Positions 52,733 through 60,427 are shown, counted from the stretch's first letter. The stretch is 64,000 nt of DNA from Dehalococcoidia bacterium (GCA_020847985.1 JADLBC010000040.1:38577-102576), one strand, 5' to 3'. Notes: generated by a model from the sequence alone, not told the origin. Numbers and translations: made by a program.

Positions 52733-53287
52733 AAAGACGGTGGCGAGGGGGAGGGCGAAGCCGGGCACATCGAAAGCGGCATCGTCGCTGGTGAGGGTAG
52801 CGGCGGCGGCATGGGTGGTGGCGGTGCCATCGGGGCGGCGAACGGTGATCTCGCGGCGTTCGGGCCAGACGAGCCAGACGCGGCGGCCGCCGGCGGCGAA
52901 GTACTCGGCGACCTTGTTTTCCATGTCCGCGGCGGTTTCGGAGGGGGAAATGACTTCGACGGCGAGGTCCGGGGCCATGGGCACGAAGTCGGCGCCGAAG
53001 GTCTCGCTGCCGAGACGGGCGTAGGAGATGAAGGCGACATCGGGGCCGCGCACGGTATCGGGAGCGCGTTCGACGAGGTAGCCGGACTCGACGGTCACAA
53101 GACCAAGGCGCGCATCTTCGACGAAGAGGCCCAGGCGCATCGCGAGGCGGGCGGCGACCTGTCCGTGGATGGGCTTGGGACGCGGCATTGTGACCACCCT
53201 CCCGCGAACGAGCTCCATGGTCACTCCCGGGCAATCGGGGAGGTCAGCGAACTCGGCTGCCGTGAGGAGGGTCTCGACGCTGGTCAT
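52727..53287 (-). CDS. Uma2-family endonuclease-like protein (DUF820), second copy
   Basis: A 186-residue PD-(D/E)xK protein: TMELVRGRVVTMPRPKPIHGQVAARLAMRLGLFV, RGPDVAFISYARLG (Asp), LAVEVISPSETAADMENKVAEYFAAGGRRVWLVWPERREI (Glu, Lys). It differs strongly from the first copy at 33699 but has the same active-site layout. It is flanked on both sides by heptamer arrays that begin within 11 bases of its start and cover its stop codon. Mobility of the unit is a hypothesis; no transposase is present. Confidence 0.9.
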   Translation of the reverse strand: MTSVETLLTAAEFADLPDCPGVTMELVRGRVVTMPRPKPIHGQVAARLAMRLGLFVEDARLGLVTVESGYLVERAPDTVRGPDVAFISYARLGSETFGADFVPMAPDLAVEVISPSETAADMENKVAEYFAAGGRRVWLVWPERREITVRRPDGTATTHAAAATLTSDDAAFDVPGFALPLATVFG

Positions 53288-53297
53288 GAGGTGAGTA

Positions 53298-53415
53298 TAG
53301 CTGCTGGCTGCTAGCTGCTAGCTCTTAGCTGGGGCTCTGGCAGGTCGACTGAACCGGCGCGACGGCGGTCGCGTTCGCGTGCTAATTGCTAAGAGCTGGT
53401 GGCCAAGAGCTACGC
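53298..53415. repeat. Inverted heptamer array 3
   Basis: The left arm (53298-53332) is five heptamers (TAGCTGC, TGGCTGC, TAGCTGC, TAGCTCT, TAGCTGG). The right arm (53381-53415) is five of complementary form (GCTAATT, GCTAAGA, GCTGGTG, GCCAAGA, GCTACGC). Arms pair over about 32 bases with about 9 mismatches around a 48-base core rich in GGCGCGACGGCGG. It lies 10 bases upstream of the uma2 start, so it may contain its promoter or terminator. Confidence 0.75.
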
Positions 53416-53514
53416 ACTACCGTGATGGTTTCGCGAAGGCGGGGGGCGGTGTCGCGACGCGGCGTGCATGAGTGCCGGGGGACGATGGTTGGAATACACC
53501 GAAGGAGGCGCTCC

Positions 53515-53643
53515 ATGGCACACGGTGGACCGCACTGCGCACACTGCAAGGTCGAAATCCAGGACCGGTCGTCGATGGTGGAGCGGGACGGGAAGCAGTA
53601 CTGCTGCAACAACTGCGCGATGGCGATGAGCCACAGCGCCTGA
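53515..53643 (+). CDS. Cys-rich metal-binding mini-protein
   Basis: A 42-residue protein: MAHGGPHCAHCKVEIQDRSSMV then ERDGKQYCCNNCAMAMSHSA. Six Cys in C-x-x-C and C-C-x-x-C plus His residues make it metallothionein- or zinc-finger-like. The strong AAGGAGG lies eight bases before ATG 53515. It is followed by a perfect bidirectional terminator. This small size and Cys spacing suggest a metal buffer. Confidence 0.75.
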   Translation: MAHGGPHCAHCKVEIQDRSSMVERDGKQYCCNNCAMAMSHSA

Positions 53644-53663
53644 CCCGGCCACCCGGAGTATGG

Positions 53664-53693
53664 AAAAGGCCGCCCCTTGGGGGGCGGCCTTTT
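53664..53693. terminator. Perfect bidirectional terminator
   Basis: AAAAGGCCGCCCC and GGGGCGGCCTTTT: 13 bp, four-base loop TTGG, T-run on both strands. It lies between the convergent mini-protein and serA. Confidence 0.92.
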
Positions 53694-53712
53694 CGTGTGA
53701 CTGGAGAGCGCC

Positions 53713-55497
53713 TTAGAAGGCGACGAAGCGGACGTTGTAGATGCCGTCGATCGCTTCGATTTCGCCGAGCTGTTCTTCGGTGGGGCGTTCGTCGACGGCG
53801 ATAAGCATGAGGGCGCGGCCCCGGCGCCCGCGGCGGCCGACCTGCATCGAGCGGATGTTGATATCGAACTTGCCGAGGAGGGTGCCGACGCGGCCGATCA
53901 TGCCGGGGCGGTCTTCGTTATCGCAGGCGAGGAGGAAGGTCCCGCGTTCGGGGATGAGGTCCACATCGAGGCTGTTGATGATGACGATGTGGGGCTGGCC
54001 GTGCTGGACGGTGCCGGCGACGGCGACCTCGGCGTCGGTGGTCTGGACCTTGACGTGGACGAGGTTGTGGAAGACTTCGTGCGAGGGCTTCATGCGCTCA
54101 TCGAGTTGCCAGCCGCGGGACTGGGCGATGAGGTTGGCGTTCACCATGTTCACGTTCTCTTCGCTGATGGGGCGAAGGAGGCCGCGGATGATGGAGGCGC
54201 GCAGGGGCGTGACGTCGTGCTCGGTGATTTCGCCGTAGTAGTCGATTTCGATGCCGGTGAGCTTGCCGGTGACGAGCTGGGTGGCGATGGCCCCGACGGA
54301 TTCGGCGACGGTCATGTAGGGCTGGACGACCTGGAGGGTCTCGGGGGCGAGCATGGGGGCGTTAACGGCGTAGCGGGCGGGCTTGCCGGAAAGGATTTCG
54401 ACGATCTGCTCGGCGACATCGAGAGCGACGCGCTCCTGGGCCTCGGCGGTGCTGGCGCCGAGGTGGGGGGTGAGGATGATGCGGGGATCGCCGAGGAGGG
54501 GGTTATCGCGGTTGATGGGCTCTTCGGTGAAGACGTCGATGGCGGCGCCGGCGAGCTTGCCGGACTTCACGGCCTCGGCGAGGGCGGCTTCATCGATGAT
54601 GCCGCCACGGGCGACGTTGATGAGGCGGGCGCCGTCCTTCATCTTCGCAATCTGGTCGGGGCCGATCATGCCGTTCGTGGAGGCGGTGAGCGGGGGGTGG
54701 ACGGTGAGGAAGTCGGAGAGCATGAGGAGTTGCTCGAAATCGACGGATTCGACGCCGAGGGCCTTCGCTCGCTCGGCGGGGACGAATGGATCGAAGGCGA
54801 GGACCTGCATCTCCATGGCGACGGCGCGGCGGGCGACTTCGGAGCCGATCTTGCCGAGGCCGACGATGCCGAGGGTCTTGCCGCGGACTTCGGTGCCCAT
54901 GTAGTCCTTGCGGGCCCACTTGCCGGCGCGCATGGAGGCATCGGCCTGGGCGACGTGGCGGGCGAGGGCCATGAGCAGGGTGATGGTGTGCTCGGCGGCG
55001 GCGACGGTGTTGCCCTGGGGGGCGTTGACGACGATGACGCCGCGTTCGGTGGCGGCGGGGAGGTCGATGTTATCGACGCCGACGCCGGCGCGGCCGACGA
55101 CGGTGAGCTTCGAAGCGGCTTCGATGACGGCGCGGGTGACCTTCGTTTCGGAGCGAACGACGAGGGCGTCGTAGTTGCCGATGATGTCGATGAGAGTGTC
55201 CTGGGGCTGGCCGGTCTTGACGTCGACATCGCCGACGGCGCGGAGCATTTCGATGCCCTCGGGGGCGAGGGGATCGGCGATGAGGATGCGCGGGCGAGCT
55301 TCCGTGGGCATGGGTGCGTTCTCCTTGAGGGCGGCAACGGCGAAATCGACGGCGGCGGGGATGCGGGTGCGGCCGGACTCCCAGCGGCTAATGGTGGCCT
55401 GGTCGACGCCGAGGGCGGTGGCGATGGCGGCCTGGGAGAGGCCGAGGCGGTTGCGTGCGGCGACGAAGTCGCTGGCTTCCATGTATGCAGAATGCAT
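53713..55497 (-). CDS. serA: Phosphoglycerate dehydrogenase with in-frame N-terminal Cro/C1-type HTH
   Basis: First enzyme of serine synthesis: 3-phosphoglycerate to 3-phosphohydroxypyruvate with NAD. From residue 63 it is a normal long SerA: NAD loop GIVGLGKIGSEVARRA, catalytic Arg in INVARGGII, Glu in DVFTEEPIN, His in LTPHLGAST, an ASB domain (about 385-500) and C-terminal ACT domain (NEDRPGMIGRVGTLLGKFDIN). Residues 10-57 are a Cro/C1 helix-turn-helix (RNRLGLSQAAIATALGVDQATISRWESGRTRIP), joined without a stop. AAGGAG nine bases before ATG 55311 could also start a plain SerA. The HTH has no stop of its own, so it can only be made as a fusion. Possible starts are ATG 55497, ATG 55482 and ATG 55311. 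Confidence 0.92.
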   Translation of the reverse strand: MHSAYMEASDFVAARNRLGLSQAAIATALGVDQATISRWESGRTRIPAAVDFAVAALKENAPMPTEARPRILIADPLAPEGIEMLRAVGDVDVKTGQPQDTLIDIIGNYDALVVRSETKVTRAVIEAASKLTVVGRAGVGVDNIDLPAATERGVIVVNAPQGNTVAAAEHTITLLMALARHVAQADASMRAGKWARKDYMGTEVRGKTLGIVGLGKIGSEVARRAVAMEMQVLAFDPFVPAERAKALGVESVDFEQLLMLSDFLTVHPPLTASTNGMIGPDQIAKMKDGARLINVARGGIIDEAALAEAVKSGKLAGAAIDVFTEEPINRDNPLLGDPRIILTPHLGASTAEAQERVALDVAEQIVEILSGKPARYAVNAPMLAPETLQVVQPYMTVAESVGAIATQLVTGKLTGIEIDYYGEITEHDVTPLRASIIRGLLRPISEENVNMVNANLIAQSRGWQLDERMKPSHEVFHNLVHVKVQTTDAEVAVAGTVQHGQPHIVIINSLDVDLIPERGTFLLACDNEDRPGMIGRVGTLLGKFDINIRSMQVGRRGRRGRALMLIAVDERPTEEQLGEIEAIDGIYNVRFVAF

Positions 55498-55525
55498 GAA
55501 GAGTGCGTGTCATGCAAATTGCATG
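55485..55525. promoter_or_regulatory. Paired ATGCA-N3-TGCAT palindromes at the serA start
   Basis: ATGCA-GAA-TGCAT (55485-55497) overlaps the first start codon and CATGCAA-A-TTGCATG (55511-55525) is 27 bp away centre-to-centre. Both share ATGCA-N3-TGCAT. They are likely operators for the HTH of the fusion protein (autorepression). No such pair was noticed elsewhere in the window. Confidence 0.6.
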
Positions 55526-55540
55526 GCGCTGCGGCGGCAA

Positions 55541-55590
55541 GTTCCCGGTTGCCCGTTGTCAGTTCCCAGGGGACAAGGGAAAAGGGGCGG
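55541..55590. repeat. Heptamer block 4
   Basis: Four heptamers (GTTCCCG, GTTGCCC, GTTGTCA, GTTCCCA) at 55541-55568 are followed by GGGACAA, GGGAAAA and GGGGCGG at 55570-55590, whose complement resembles the first group, so a short stem is possible. The 7-base rhythm is as in arrays 1-3. It lies between serA and the next minus-strand gene. Confidence 0.55.
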
Positions 55591-55635
55591 CCTTGCGGCC
55601 ACCGCTCGGTGGAGGTGCTGGTGGGGGAGGGAGCG

Positions 55636-56271
55636 TCAGTTGGCGACGGAGGTGAGGATGCGGATCGCTTCGGATTCGGTGAGGGGGGAGGGGTTGGGAA
55701 GGGTGACGACGAAGCCGCGGTCCGCGGTGAGGAGGGTGTACTCGATGTCGTCCTTCATCGTGATGCGGAAGAGATCCTGTCCGGCCTTCGGCGGCGGCAG
55801 GCGGTTCGCGGCATCCTCATCGCCGGGGAAACCGAAGCGGGAGCCGACGTAGAGGAGCTTGAACCAGGTACTGCCCTTCTCATATTTGGCCTCGACGCGC
55901 GTGGGCATCCCCGATGTGGGGAAGGGAGGCATGGGATAGATAATGAACGACACGAGGCGGAACCCGGCTGGCGCGCCGGCCACGGGCACGGCGGCCCCAG
56001 ATGCCTTCGCGGCTGCCGCTGCGGCTTCAGCTGCAGACGGGTAGGTCGTGACAACCGGCTGGCCGCCCCGCTGCTCATAAAGCGTGACTGTCGATGGACC
56101 GCCACCGTCGTTCGCAGTCACGAGCACGGCGCTCCCGGCAGCCCCGACGAGGAGGAGTCCGACGATGAGCCCGGCGATCAACCGGCCTGGCGTTCTGGTA
56201 ATTGCGCTGCGCGTACTATGCCTCCGTTCTTCAGTTTGGTGGATCGAGTACGAGGAAGGACGGCGCTGCAC
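55636..56271 (-). CDS. Membrane-anchored hypothetical protein (DUF4367-like)
   Basis: Up to 211 residues: a cytoplasmic Arg-rich N-tail, one helix (LIAGLIVGLLLVGAAGSAVLV) and an extracellular domain with VTLYEQRGGQPVVTTYPSAAEAAAAA, FRLVSFIIYPMPPFPTSGMPTRVEAKYEKG, and DIEYTLLTADRGFVVTLPNPS. The overall look is that of DUF4367-type domains found in anti-sigma-like proteins. The GTG start at 56271 has no good site; GGAGG near 56222 (minus strand) suggests a shorter, unusual start. It is the last gene of a small set from 56760. Confidence 0.65.
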   Translation of the reverse strand: MQRRPSSYSIHQTEERRHSTRSAITRTPGRLIAGLIVGLLLVGAAGSAVLVTANDGGGPSTVTLYEQRGGQPVVTTYPSAAEAAAAAAKASGAAVPVAGAPAGFRLVSFIIYPMPPFPTSGMPTRVEAKYEKGSTWFKLLYVGSRFGFPGDEDAANRLPPPKAGQDLFRITMKDDIEYTLLTADRGFVVTLPNPSPLTESEAIRILTSVAN

Positions 56272-56455
56272 TGCGCGTGTTTGAGCCGGAGTAGACGGCG
56301 CGCACCTCGACCTGAGAAGCGAATGCCGTCAGCACTCCGAATGCTGCCGGCACGATGACTGCCACGAGAGCAACCAACGCCCCTTCTGGTTGAAATGCCG
56401 AATCATCACGTTCAGGCTCCCGGTTCTCATTCGTTTGCGGAGAGTACCGGCCCAC
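56231..56455 (-). CDS. Small one-helix membrane protein
   Basis: A 74-residue frame: acidic N-terminus (PERDDSAFQPEG), hydrophobic helix ALVALVAVIVPAAFGVLTAFAS and a short tail (VEVRAVYSGSNTRSAAPSFLVLDPPN). It starts with GTG 56455, no clear ribosome site, and overlaps the next gene by about 40 bases in another frame. It is supported mainly by position between a small HTH gene and a DUF4367-like protein on the same strand. Confidence 0.45.
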   Translation of the reverse strand: MGRYSPQTNENREPERDDSAFQPEGALVALVAVIVPAAFGVLTAFASQVEVRAVYSGSNTRSAAPSFLVLDPPN

Positions 56456-56502
56456 GCATGCTCACAGGCGCGAAATTCTTGACAAGAAACCGTGGAAGAA
56501 TC

Positions 56503-56760
56503 TCAGTCCGCCAGGCAGCAGGCCAGGTGCGCGGCAGCCCAGAAGCCAGAGGCCCACGTGTCCCGTGGCACCGAAAGCGCAACGAAGATGGAGTTCTGGA
56601 CCTTCTCAAGCCGGCGGCGCACGGCGGCCTCTGAGAGGTGGAGATGGGCTGCGATCTCGGATGCGGAGGAGCCCGCCACACGCAACCGCATCACCACCCG
56701 CTCCTCCTCATCACGCGCGGGTAGATGATGGCTCGCCAGAGCCTGTAATGGCTCGTACAC
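56503..56760 (-). CDS. Small HTH protein (sigma-70 region 4/LuxR-like)
   Basis: An 85-residue protein whose middle LPARDEEERVVMRLRVAGSSASEIAAHLHLSEAAVRRRLEKVQNSIF is a classical helix-turn-helix as in sigma region 4.2 or LuxR. The C-terminus is Cys/Trp-rich (WASGFWAAAHLACCLAD). There is no region 2, so it cannot be a full sigma factor. GTG 56760 has GGAGG seven bases upstream, so it is real. It precedes two membrane proteins, a layout like a reduced sigma/anti-sigma unit. Confidence 0.75.
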   Translation of the reverse strand: MYEPLQALASHHLPARDEEERVVMRLRVAGSSASEIAAHLHLSEAAVRRRLEKVQNSIFVALSVPRDTWASGFWAAAHLACCLAD

Positions 56761-56856
56761 GACTGAACCTCCGCTCCCCCGCCGTCACGGTACTTGGGAG
56801 CGCGATGGCCAGTCAATCCGCCCGGTGGCGGAGTTTAGGACAGATGCGTGGCTGCG

Positions 56857-56900
56857 AAAAAACAGGCTTCGTGGGCGAGAATCGCCGCCCACGGAGCCTG
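56857..56900 (-). terminator. Rho-independent terminator of the class V aminotransferase gene
   Basis: CGCCCACGGAGCCTG pairs with CAGGCTTCGTGGGCG (14 of 15) around an 8-base loop; on the minus strand it is followed by TTTTTT (56857-56862). It begins 12 bases after the gene's stop. Confidence 0.85.
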
Positions 56901-56912
56901 GTGGGCGGGAGT

Positions 56913-57995
56913 TTACCGCGCGGCGGTGAGGAGCTTTTCGACGACGTCGAGGGCTTCTTCGAGGTCGGACTGCTGGAACCAGCCGAGGTGGCCGACGCGG
57001 AAGATTTTGCCTTCGAGCTTGCCCTGGCCGCCGCCAAGGACAACGCCGTGCTCTTCGCGGGCCTTCTTGCTGATGGCCTTGCCGTCGACGCCTTCGGGCC
57101 ACCAGACGGCGGTGACGGTGTTGCTGGCGTACTGCTCATTCACGGGGACGAGGCTGAGGCCCATGGCCTTCACGCGGGCGCGGGTGTAGTTCCCGGCGGC
57201 TTCGTGGCGGGTGAAGATGCCTTCGAGGCCTTCAGCGCGCATGAGCTCGAACGCCTTGTCCATGGAGTAGTAGATGGACATGGCGGGGGTCCAGGGGTTC
57301 TGGAGCTTCTCAAGGGAGTCGCGGGTCTTCGCGGCATCGAAGTAGAAGCGGGGCATTTTCGCCTCGGCGTTGGCGGCCCAGGCGCGTTCGCTCAGCCAGA
57401 CGAAGGCGAGGCCGGGGGGCACCATCCAGCCCTTCTGGGAGCCGCTGACGACGACATCGAGGCCCCAGCGCTCGGCCGGGCAGGGGACGGAGCTCATGGA
57501 GCTGACGGCATCGACGATGATGAGGCGGTCGCGCGCGCGGACTTCCTTCGCAATGGCTTCGAGGGGGTTGGTGACGCCGGTCGAGGTTTCGTTGTGGGTG
57601 ACGAGGACGGCCTTGATGTCGGCGCCGGCATCGAGGCGGCGGGCGATCTCGGCGGGGTCGAGGGCTTCGCCCCATTCGACGGCGTAGCTTTCGATCTCGG
57701 CGCCGTAGGTCTTCGCGATGCTGCGGAGGCGGTCGCCGAAGGAACCGATGGAGCAGGCGAGGACTTTGTCGCCGGGGCTCAGGGTGTTGACGATGGCAGT
57801 TTCGAGGCCACCGGTGCCGGAGGTGGTGATGGAGAGGACGTCGGTGCTGGTGCCGAAGACCCAGTTCAGGCCATCGGTGACGCGGCGGATGATCTGAGCG
57901 AACTCAGGGCCGCGGTGGTTCATCATCTGGGCGGCGCCCGCCTGCAGGACGTCTTCGGGGCAGGGCGTGGGGCCGGGAATGCGCAGGTTGACCAA
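56913..57995 (-). CDS. Class V aminotransferase, serine-glyoxylate/alanine-glyoxylate type
   Basis: A 360-residue PLP enzyme: LRIPGPTPCPEDVLQAGAAQMMNHRGPEF, TTSGTGGLETAIVNTLSPGDKVLACSIGSFGDR, IIVDAVSSMSSVPC, and Schiff-base Lys in VVSGSQKGWMVPPG (about residue 185). Such enzymes make glycine, alanine or serine from glyoxylate or hydroxypyruvate, which links it to the serA gene close by. The TTG start at 57995 is used (GGAG upstream). Substrate preference is not decided. Confidence 0.92.
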   Translation of the reverse strand: MVNLRIPGPTPCPEDVLQAGAAQMMNHRGPEFAQIIRRVTDGLNWVFGTSTDVLSITTSGTGGLETAIVNTLSPGDKVLACSIGSFGDRLRSIAKTYGAEIESYAVEWGEALDPAEIARRLDAGADIKAVLVTHNETSTGVTNPLEAIAKEVRARDRLIIVDAVSSMSSVPCPAERWGLDVVVSGSQKGWMVPPGLAFVWLSERAWAANAEAKMPRFYFDAAKTRDSLEKLQNPWTPAMSIYYSMDKAFELMRAEGLEGIFTRHEAAGNYTRARVKAMGLSLVPVNEQYASNTVTAVWWPEGVDGKAISKKAREEHGVVLGGGQGKLEGKIFRVGHLGWFQQSDLEEALDVVEKLLTAAR

Positions 57996-58175
57996 GGGGA
58001 GGCTCCGGGAAGTGAGTACCGTTCATGGTCGAACGTGCCGATAAGCCGGTCAACCAGAACGGATGCACGTGGCCGCGGCGGGGGATTTGATGAAACGAGT
58101 CAGATTCGAAAACGTGCCTGGCGGCCTTCGGTCAAGACGCGGGGATGAAGAGTGTGGAACGAGGGTCCCGGAGCG

Positions 58176-58204
58176 TTGCCGCCGCATAACAGCGGATCTA
58201 TAGT
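58176..58204 (+). promoter_or_regulatory. rex promoter (-35/-10)
   Basis: TTGCCG (58176-58181), a 17-base spacer, and TATAGT (58199-58204). It predicts transcription start near 58211, i.e. at the Rex operator. Confidence 0.65.
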
Positions 58205-58209
58205 CCCTG

Positions 58210-58227
58210 TTGTTACGGATTTCACAA
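58210..58227 (+). promoter_or_regulatory. Rex operator
   Basis: TTGTTACGGATTTCACAA keeps the outer TTGT...ACAA and TTTCACAA half of the consensus TTGTGAAATATTTCACAA. It overlaps the predicted start site of rex, which would give NADH-relieved autorepression. Confidence 0.6.
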
Positions 58228-58242
58228 CCGTAGCGGGTGACG

Positions 58243-58884
58243 ATGACGCTCGAGATCCCAGAGGTCGTGATCAATCGGTTGCCGGTGTATGCACGGGCGC
58301 TGGCTGCGCTCGCGATGGACGGCGAGACGGTGGTCAGCTCGCAGACGCTCGGGGAGCGGCTGGATGTGACGCCGGCGCAGATCCGGAAGGACCTTTCGTA
58401 CTTCGGACGGTTCGGGAAGCAGGGGCGCGGGTACAACGTGCTCGGGCTGCTGGCGAAGCTGCGCGAAATCCTGGGGTTGGACCGCAAGTGGCAGGTGGCG
58501 CTGGTGGGTGTGGGCCGGCTCGGGCAGGCGATCGCGGAGTACGGGGGATTCGAGCCCCAGGGCTTCCAGATCGTGGCGGTGTTCGATAGCGACCCGGCGG
58601 CCGTGGGCACGACCGTGAACGAGGTGGTGGTTCGCGATTCGGAGGAGCTGGACACGTTCCTGCGCCAGAACCCGGTCGATATCGGGGTGGTGGCGGTGCC
58701 GGCGCACGCGGCGCAGCAGGTGGTGGACCGGCTGGTAAACGCGGGCATCCGGGCGATCCTGAACTACGCGCCGATGATGCCGCACGTGCCGCTGGACGTG
58801 GCGGTGCGGAACATCGACCCGGTGCTGGCGATGCAGAGCATGACCTTCTACATCAAGCGGCAGGACCTCACGGGCGCGAAGTAG
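58243..58884 (+). CDS. rex: Redox-sensing transcriptional repressor Rex
   Basis: A 213-residue repressor (from ATG 58243; GTG 58237 is the other option). N-terminal winged helix (VVSSQTLGERLDVTPAQIRKDLSYFGRFGKQGRGYNV) and Rossmann domain (LVGVGRLGQAIAEYGGF; AVPAHAAQQVVDRLVNAGIRAILNYAP) that binds NADH or NAD+. When NADH rises, Rex leaves DNA. The promoter and operator sit directly before it. Ends by YIKRQDLTGAK. Confidence 0.96.
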   Translation: MTLEIPEVVINRLPVYARALAALAMDGETVVSSQTLGERLDVTPAQIRKDLSYFGRFGKQGRGYNVLGLLAKLREILGLDRKWQVALVGVGRLGQAIAEYGGFEPQGFQIVAVFDSDPAAVGTTVNEVVVRDSEELDTFLRQNPVDIGVVAVPAHAAQQVVDRLVNAGIRAILNYAPMMPHVPLDVAVRNIDPVLAMQSMTFYIKRQDLTGAK

Positions 58885-58909
58885 CTTCCTCGCGCGCCGT
58901 GTTCGCGCG

Positions 58910-60427
58910 TCAGCGGCACTTGTCGGTGCGAATGCCGCTGCTGACGGCGACGGTTGGGCCTTTGCCGGCGACCCAGTTGTTCCAGGTTTCGAAGAACGTG
59001 GCCTGCCGACCGCCCACGCCGACGGCGATGTCGTAGACGGTTTCGTTCGCGTAGATCGTGTAGTGGTCGGGGCAGGAGGGGGCGAAGACGCCGGGCGCGA
59101 CGGTGATGGCGGCGCGTTCTTCGCCGGCGGCGACCGTCGTGGGGAGGGCTTCGAGGAGGTCATGGACGAGGGTGGCGAAGCCCAGGAGCGTGAGCGGCTT
59201 GCCGGCGGAGGTGAAGCCGCCGTCGATCATCTCGGCTGAGATGAGCCTGTCGGTGAGGCCCATGCGCACGAAGTACGGCGTGGTGAGGTGGTGCTGGAGG
59301 ACGTGGGTGGTATCGATGCACTCCCATTCGGTGCCGGGCCGGTTACGGGCGTGCCATTCGATACAGCTCTGGTCGAGGAGGCGGTTGAGGCCGGCGGCAT
59401 CGCGGGAGGCAGCCGCCTTCAGCCATGCGTCGCGGGAGCAAACGCCGCTTTCGATGCAGGCCGCGCTCTTCTCCCAGCCGAGGACGGCGTGGTCCGGTGG
59501 GGTGGCGGAATCGATCAGCCCGCGCACGACGGGCGGGTTCGGGCCGCTGCGCAGGCCGGAGGCGACGCGATCGAGGTTGTTGATGATGCCGAGGCCGCCG
59601 GCCGAACCGCCGGCGAATACGACTTCGCGGGCGTTATCGAGGTCGGGCATGGTGGTACGGGTGCGGACGTAGGTGAGGGGGGCGATGCCGGGGCCCTGCT
59701 TGAGGGTCGCGAGGGCGGCATCGATGACGTAGGAACCGGTCATGGCGATGGCGAATTCGACGGGCTTGCCGGTTGACGGGTCGGTGGCGGAGACCTTGAG
59801 CGAGGCGCCGCGCCCGGCCCACATGTCGCTCGAGCAGTAGCGGACGAAGACGTGGTTCCAGTTGGCGAAGGGGTTCTCGGGACGGCGGGCGAAGATACCG
59901 TCGGCGGCACTCGCGTTGCCGGCGAAATCGGTGCTCATGTTGTCGGAGTTGAAGTTGGTATCGACGCCGCACCAGCGGTCGGCACACTCCTGGGGGCTGG
60001 CGCAGGCGCCGCCGCCGGCGAGGCCGATGACCCATTTGTCGCGGTTGGCTTCGCCTTCGTAGGGGCGGAAGAAGAGTATTGCGGGGGAGCCGTCGTTGCA
60101 GATGGCGTTGGGGAAGAGCTTCGTATCGAGGTCGTGGCGCTGGAGCGCGGGGGTGGCCTGGCCGGCCTGGCCGGATGGGCCGGTGCGAGGGACGCGGCAG
60201 GAGAGCGCCTCTTCGATGGTGGGTTTGAGGACGACCGCGGTGGCGAGCGGCGCGGGGGATGCCGAAGCCGCGGTGGCGCTGGCGGCGCCGGGTGTCACGG
60301 CCGGCTCGGCCGTCGCGGTGGAGGCTGGCGGCGGGGCGGTGCCCGTGGCGGCGTCGCTGTCCGAACCGCCACAGGCGGCGGCGAGGCTCAGCGCGGCGAG
60401 TGCAAGCGGGAACAGGATCTTTCGCAC
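58910..60427 (-). CDS. Pectinacetylesterase-like lipoprotein
   Basis: A 505-residue lipoprotein with lipobox LSLAAAC and a Thr/Ala/Pro-rich linker. The domain resembles plant-type pectinacetylesterases/Notum: oxyanion region IGLAGGGACASPQECADRW, nucleophile Ser in VVFAGGSAGGLGIINNL, Asp/His late (DSATPPDH; HVLQHH). It probably deacylates an external ester, for example on polysaccharide or lipid. It faces rex convergently with 25 bases between. Confidence 0.85.
   Translation of the reverse strand: MRKILFPLALAALSLAAACGGSDSDAATGTAPPPASTATAEPAVTPGAASATAASASPAPLATAVVLKPTIEEALSCRVPRTGPSGQAGQATPALQRHDLDTKLFPNAICNDGSPAILFFRPYEGEANRDKWVIGLAGGGACASPQECADRWCGVDTNFNSDNMSTDFAGNASAADGIFARRPENPFANWNHVFVRYCSSDMWAGRGASLKVSATDPSTGKPVEFAIAMTGSYVIDAALATLKQGPGIAPLTYVRTRTTMPDLDNAREVVFAGGSAGGLGIINNLDRVASGLRSGPNPPVVRGLIDSATPPDHAVLGWEKSAACIESGVCSRDAWLKAAASRDAAGLNRLLDQSCIEWHARNRPGTEWECIDTTHVLQHHLTTPYFVRMGLTDRLISAEMIDGGFTSAGKPLTLLGFATLVHDLLEALPTTVAAGEERAAITVAPGVFAPSCPDHYTIYANETVYDIAVGVGGRQATFFETWNNWVAGKGPTVAVSSGIRTDKCR

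Noticed and set aside
53713..55497. HTH as a separate gene upstream of serA
   Set aside because: It has no stop codon of its own; the frame continues into SerA, so only a fusion or an internal start is possible.
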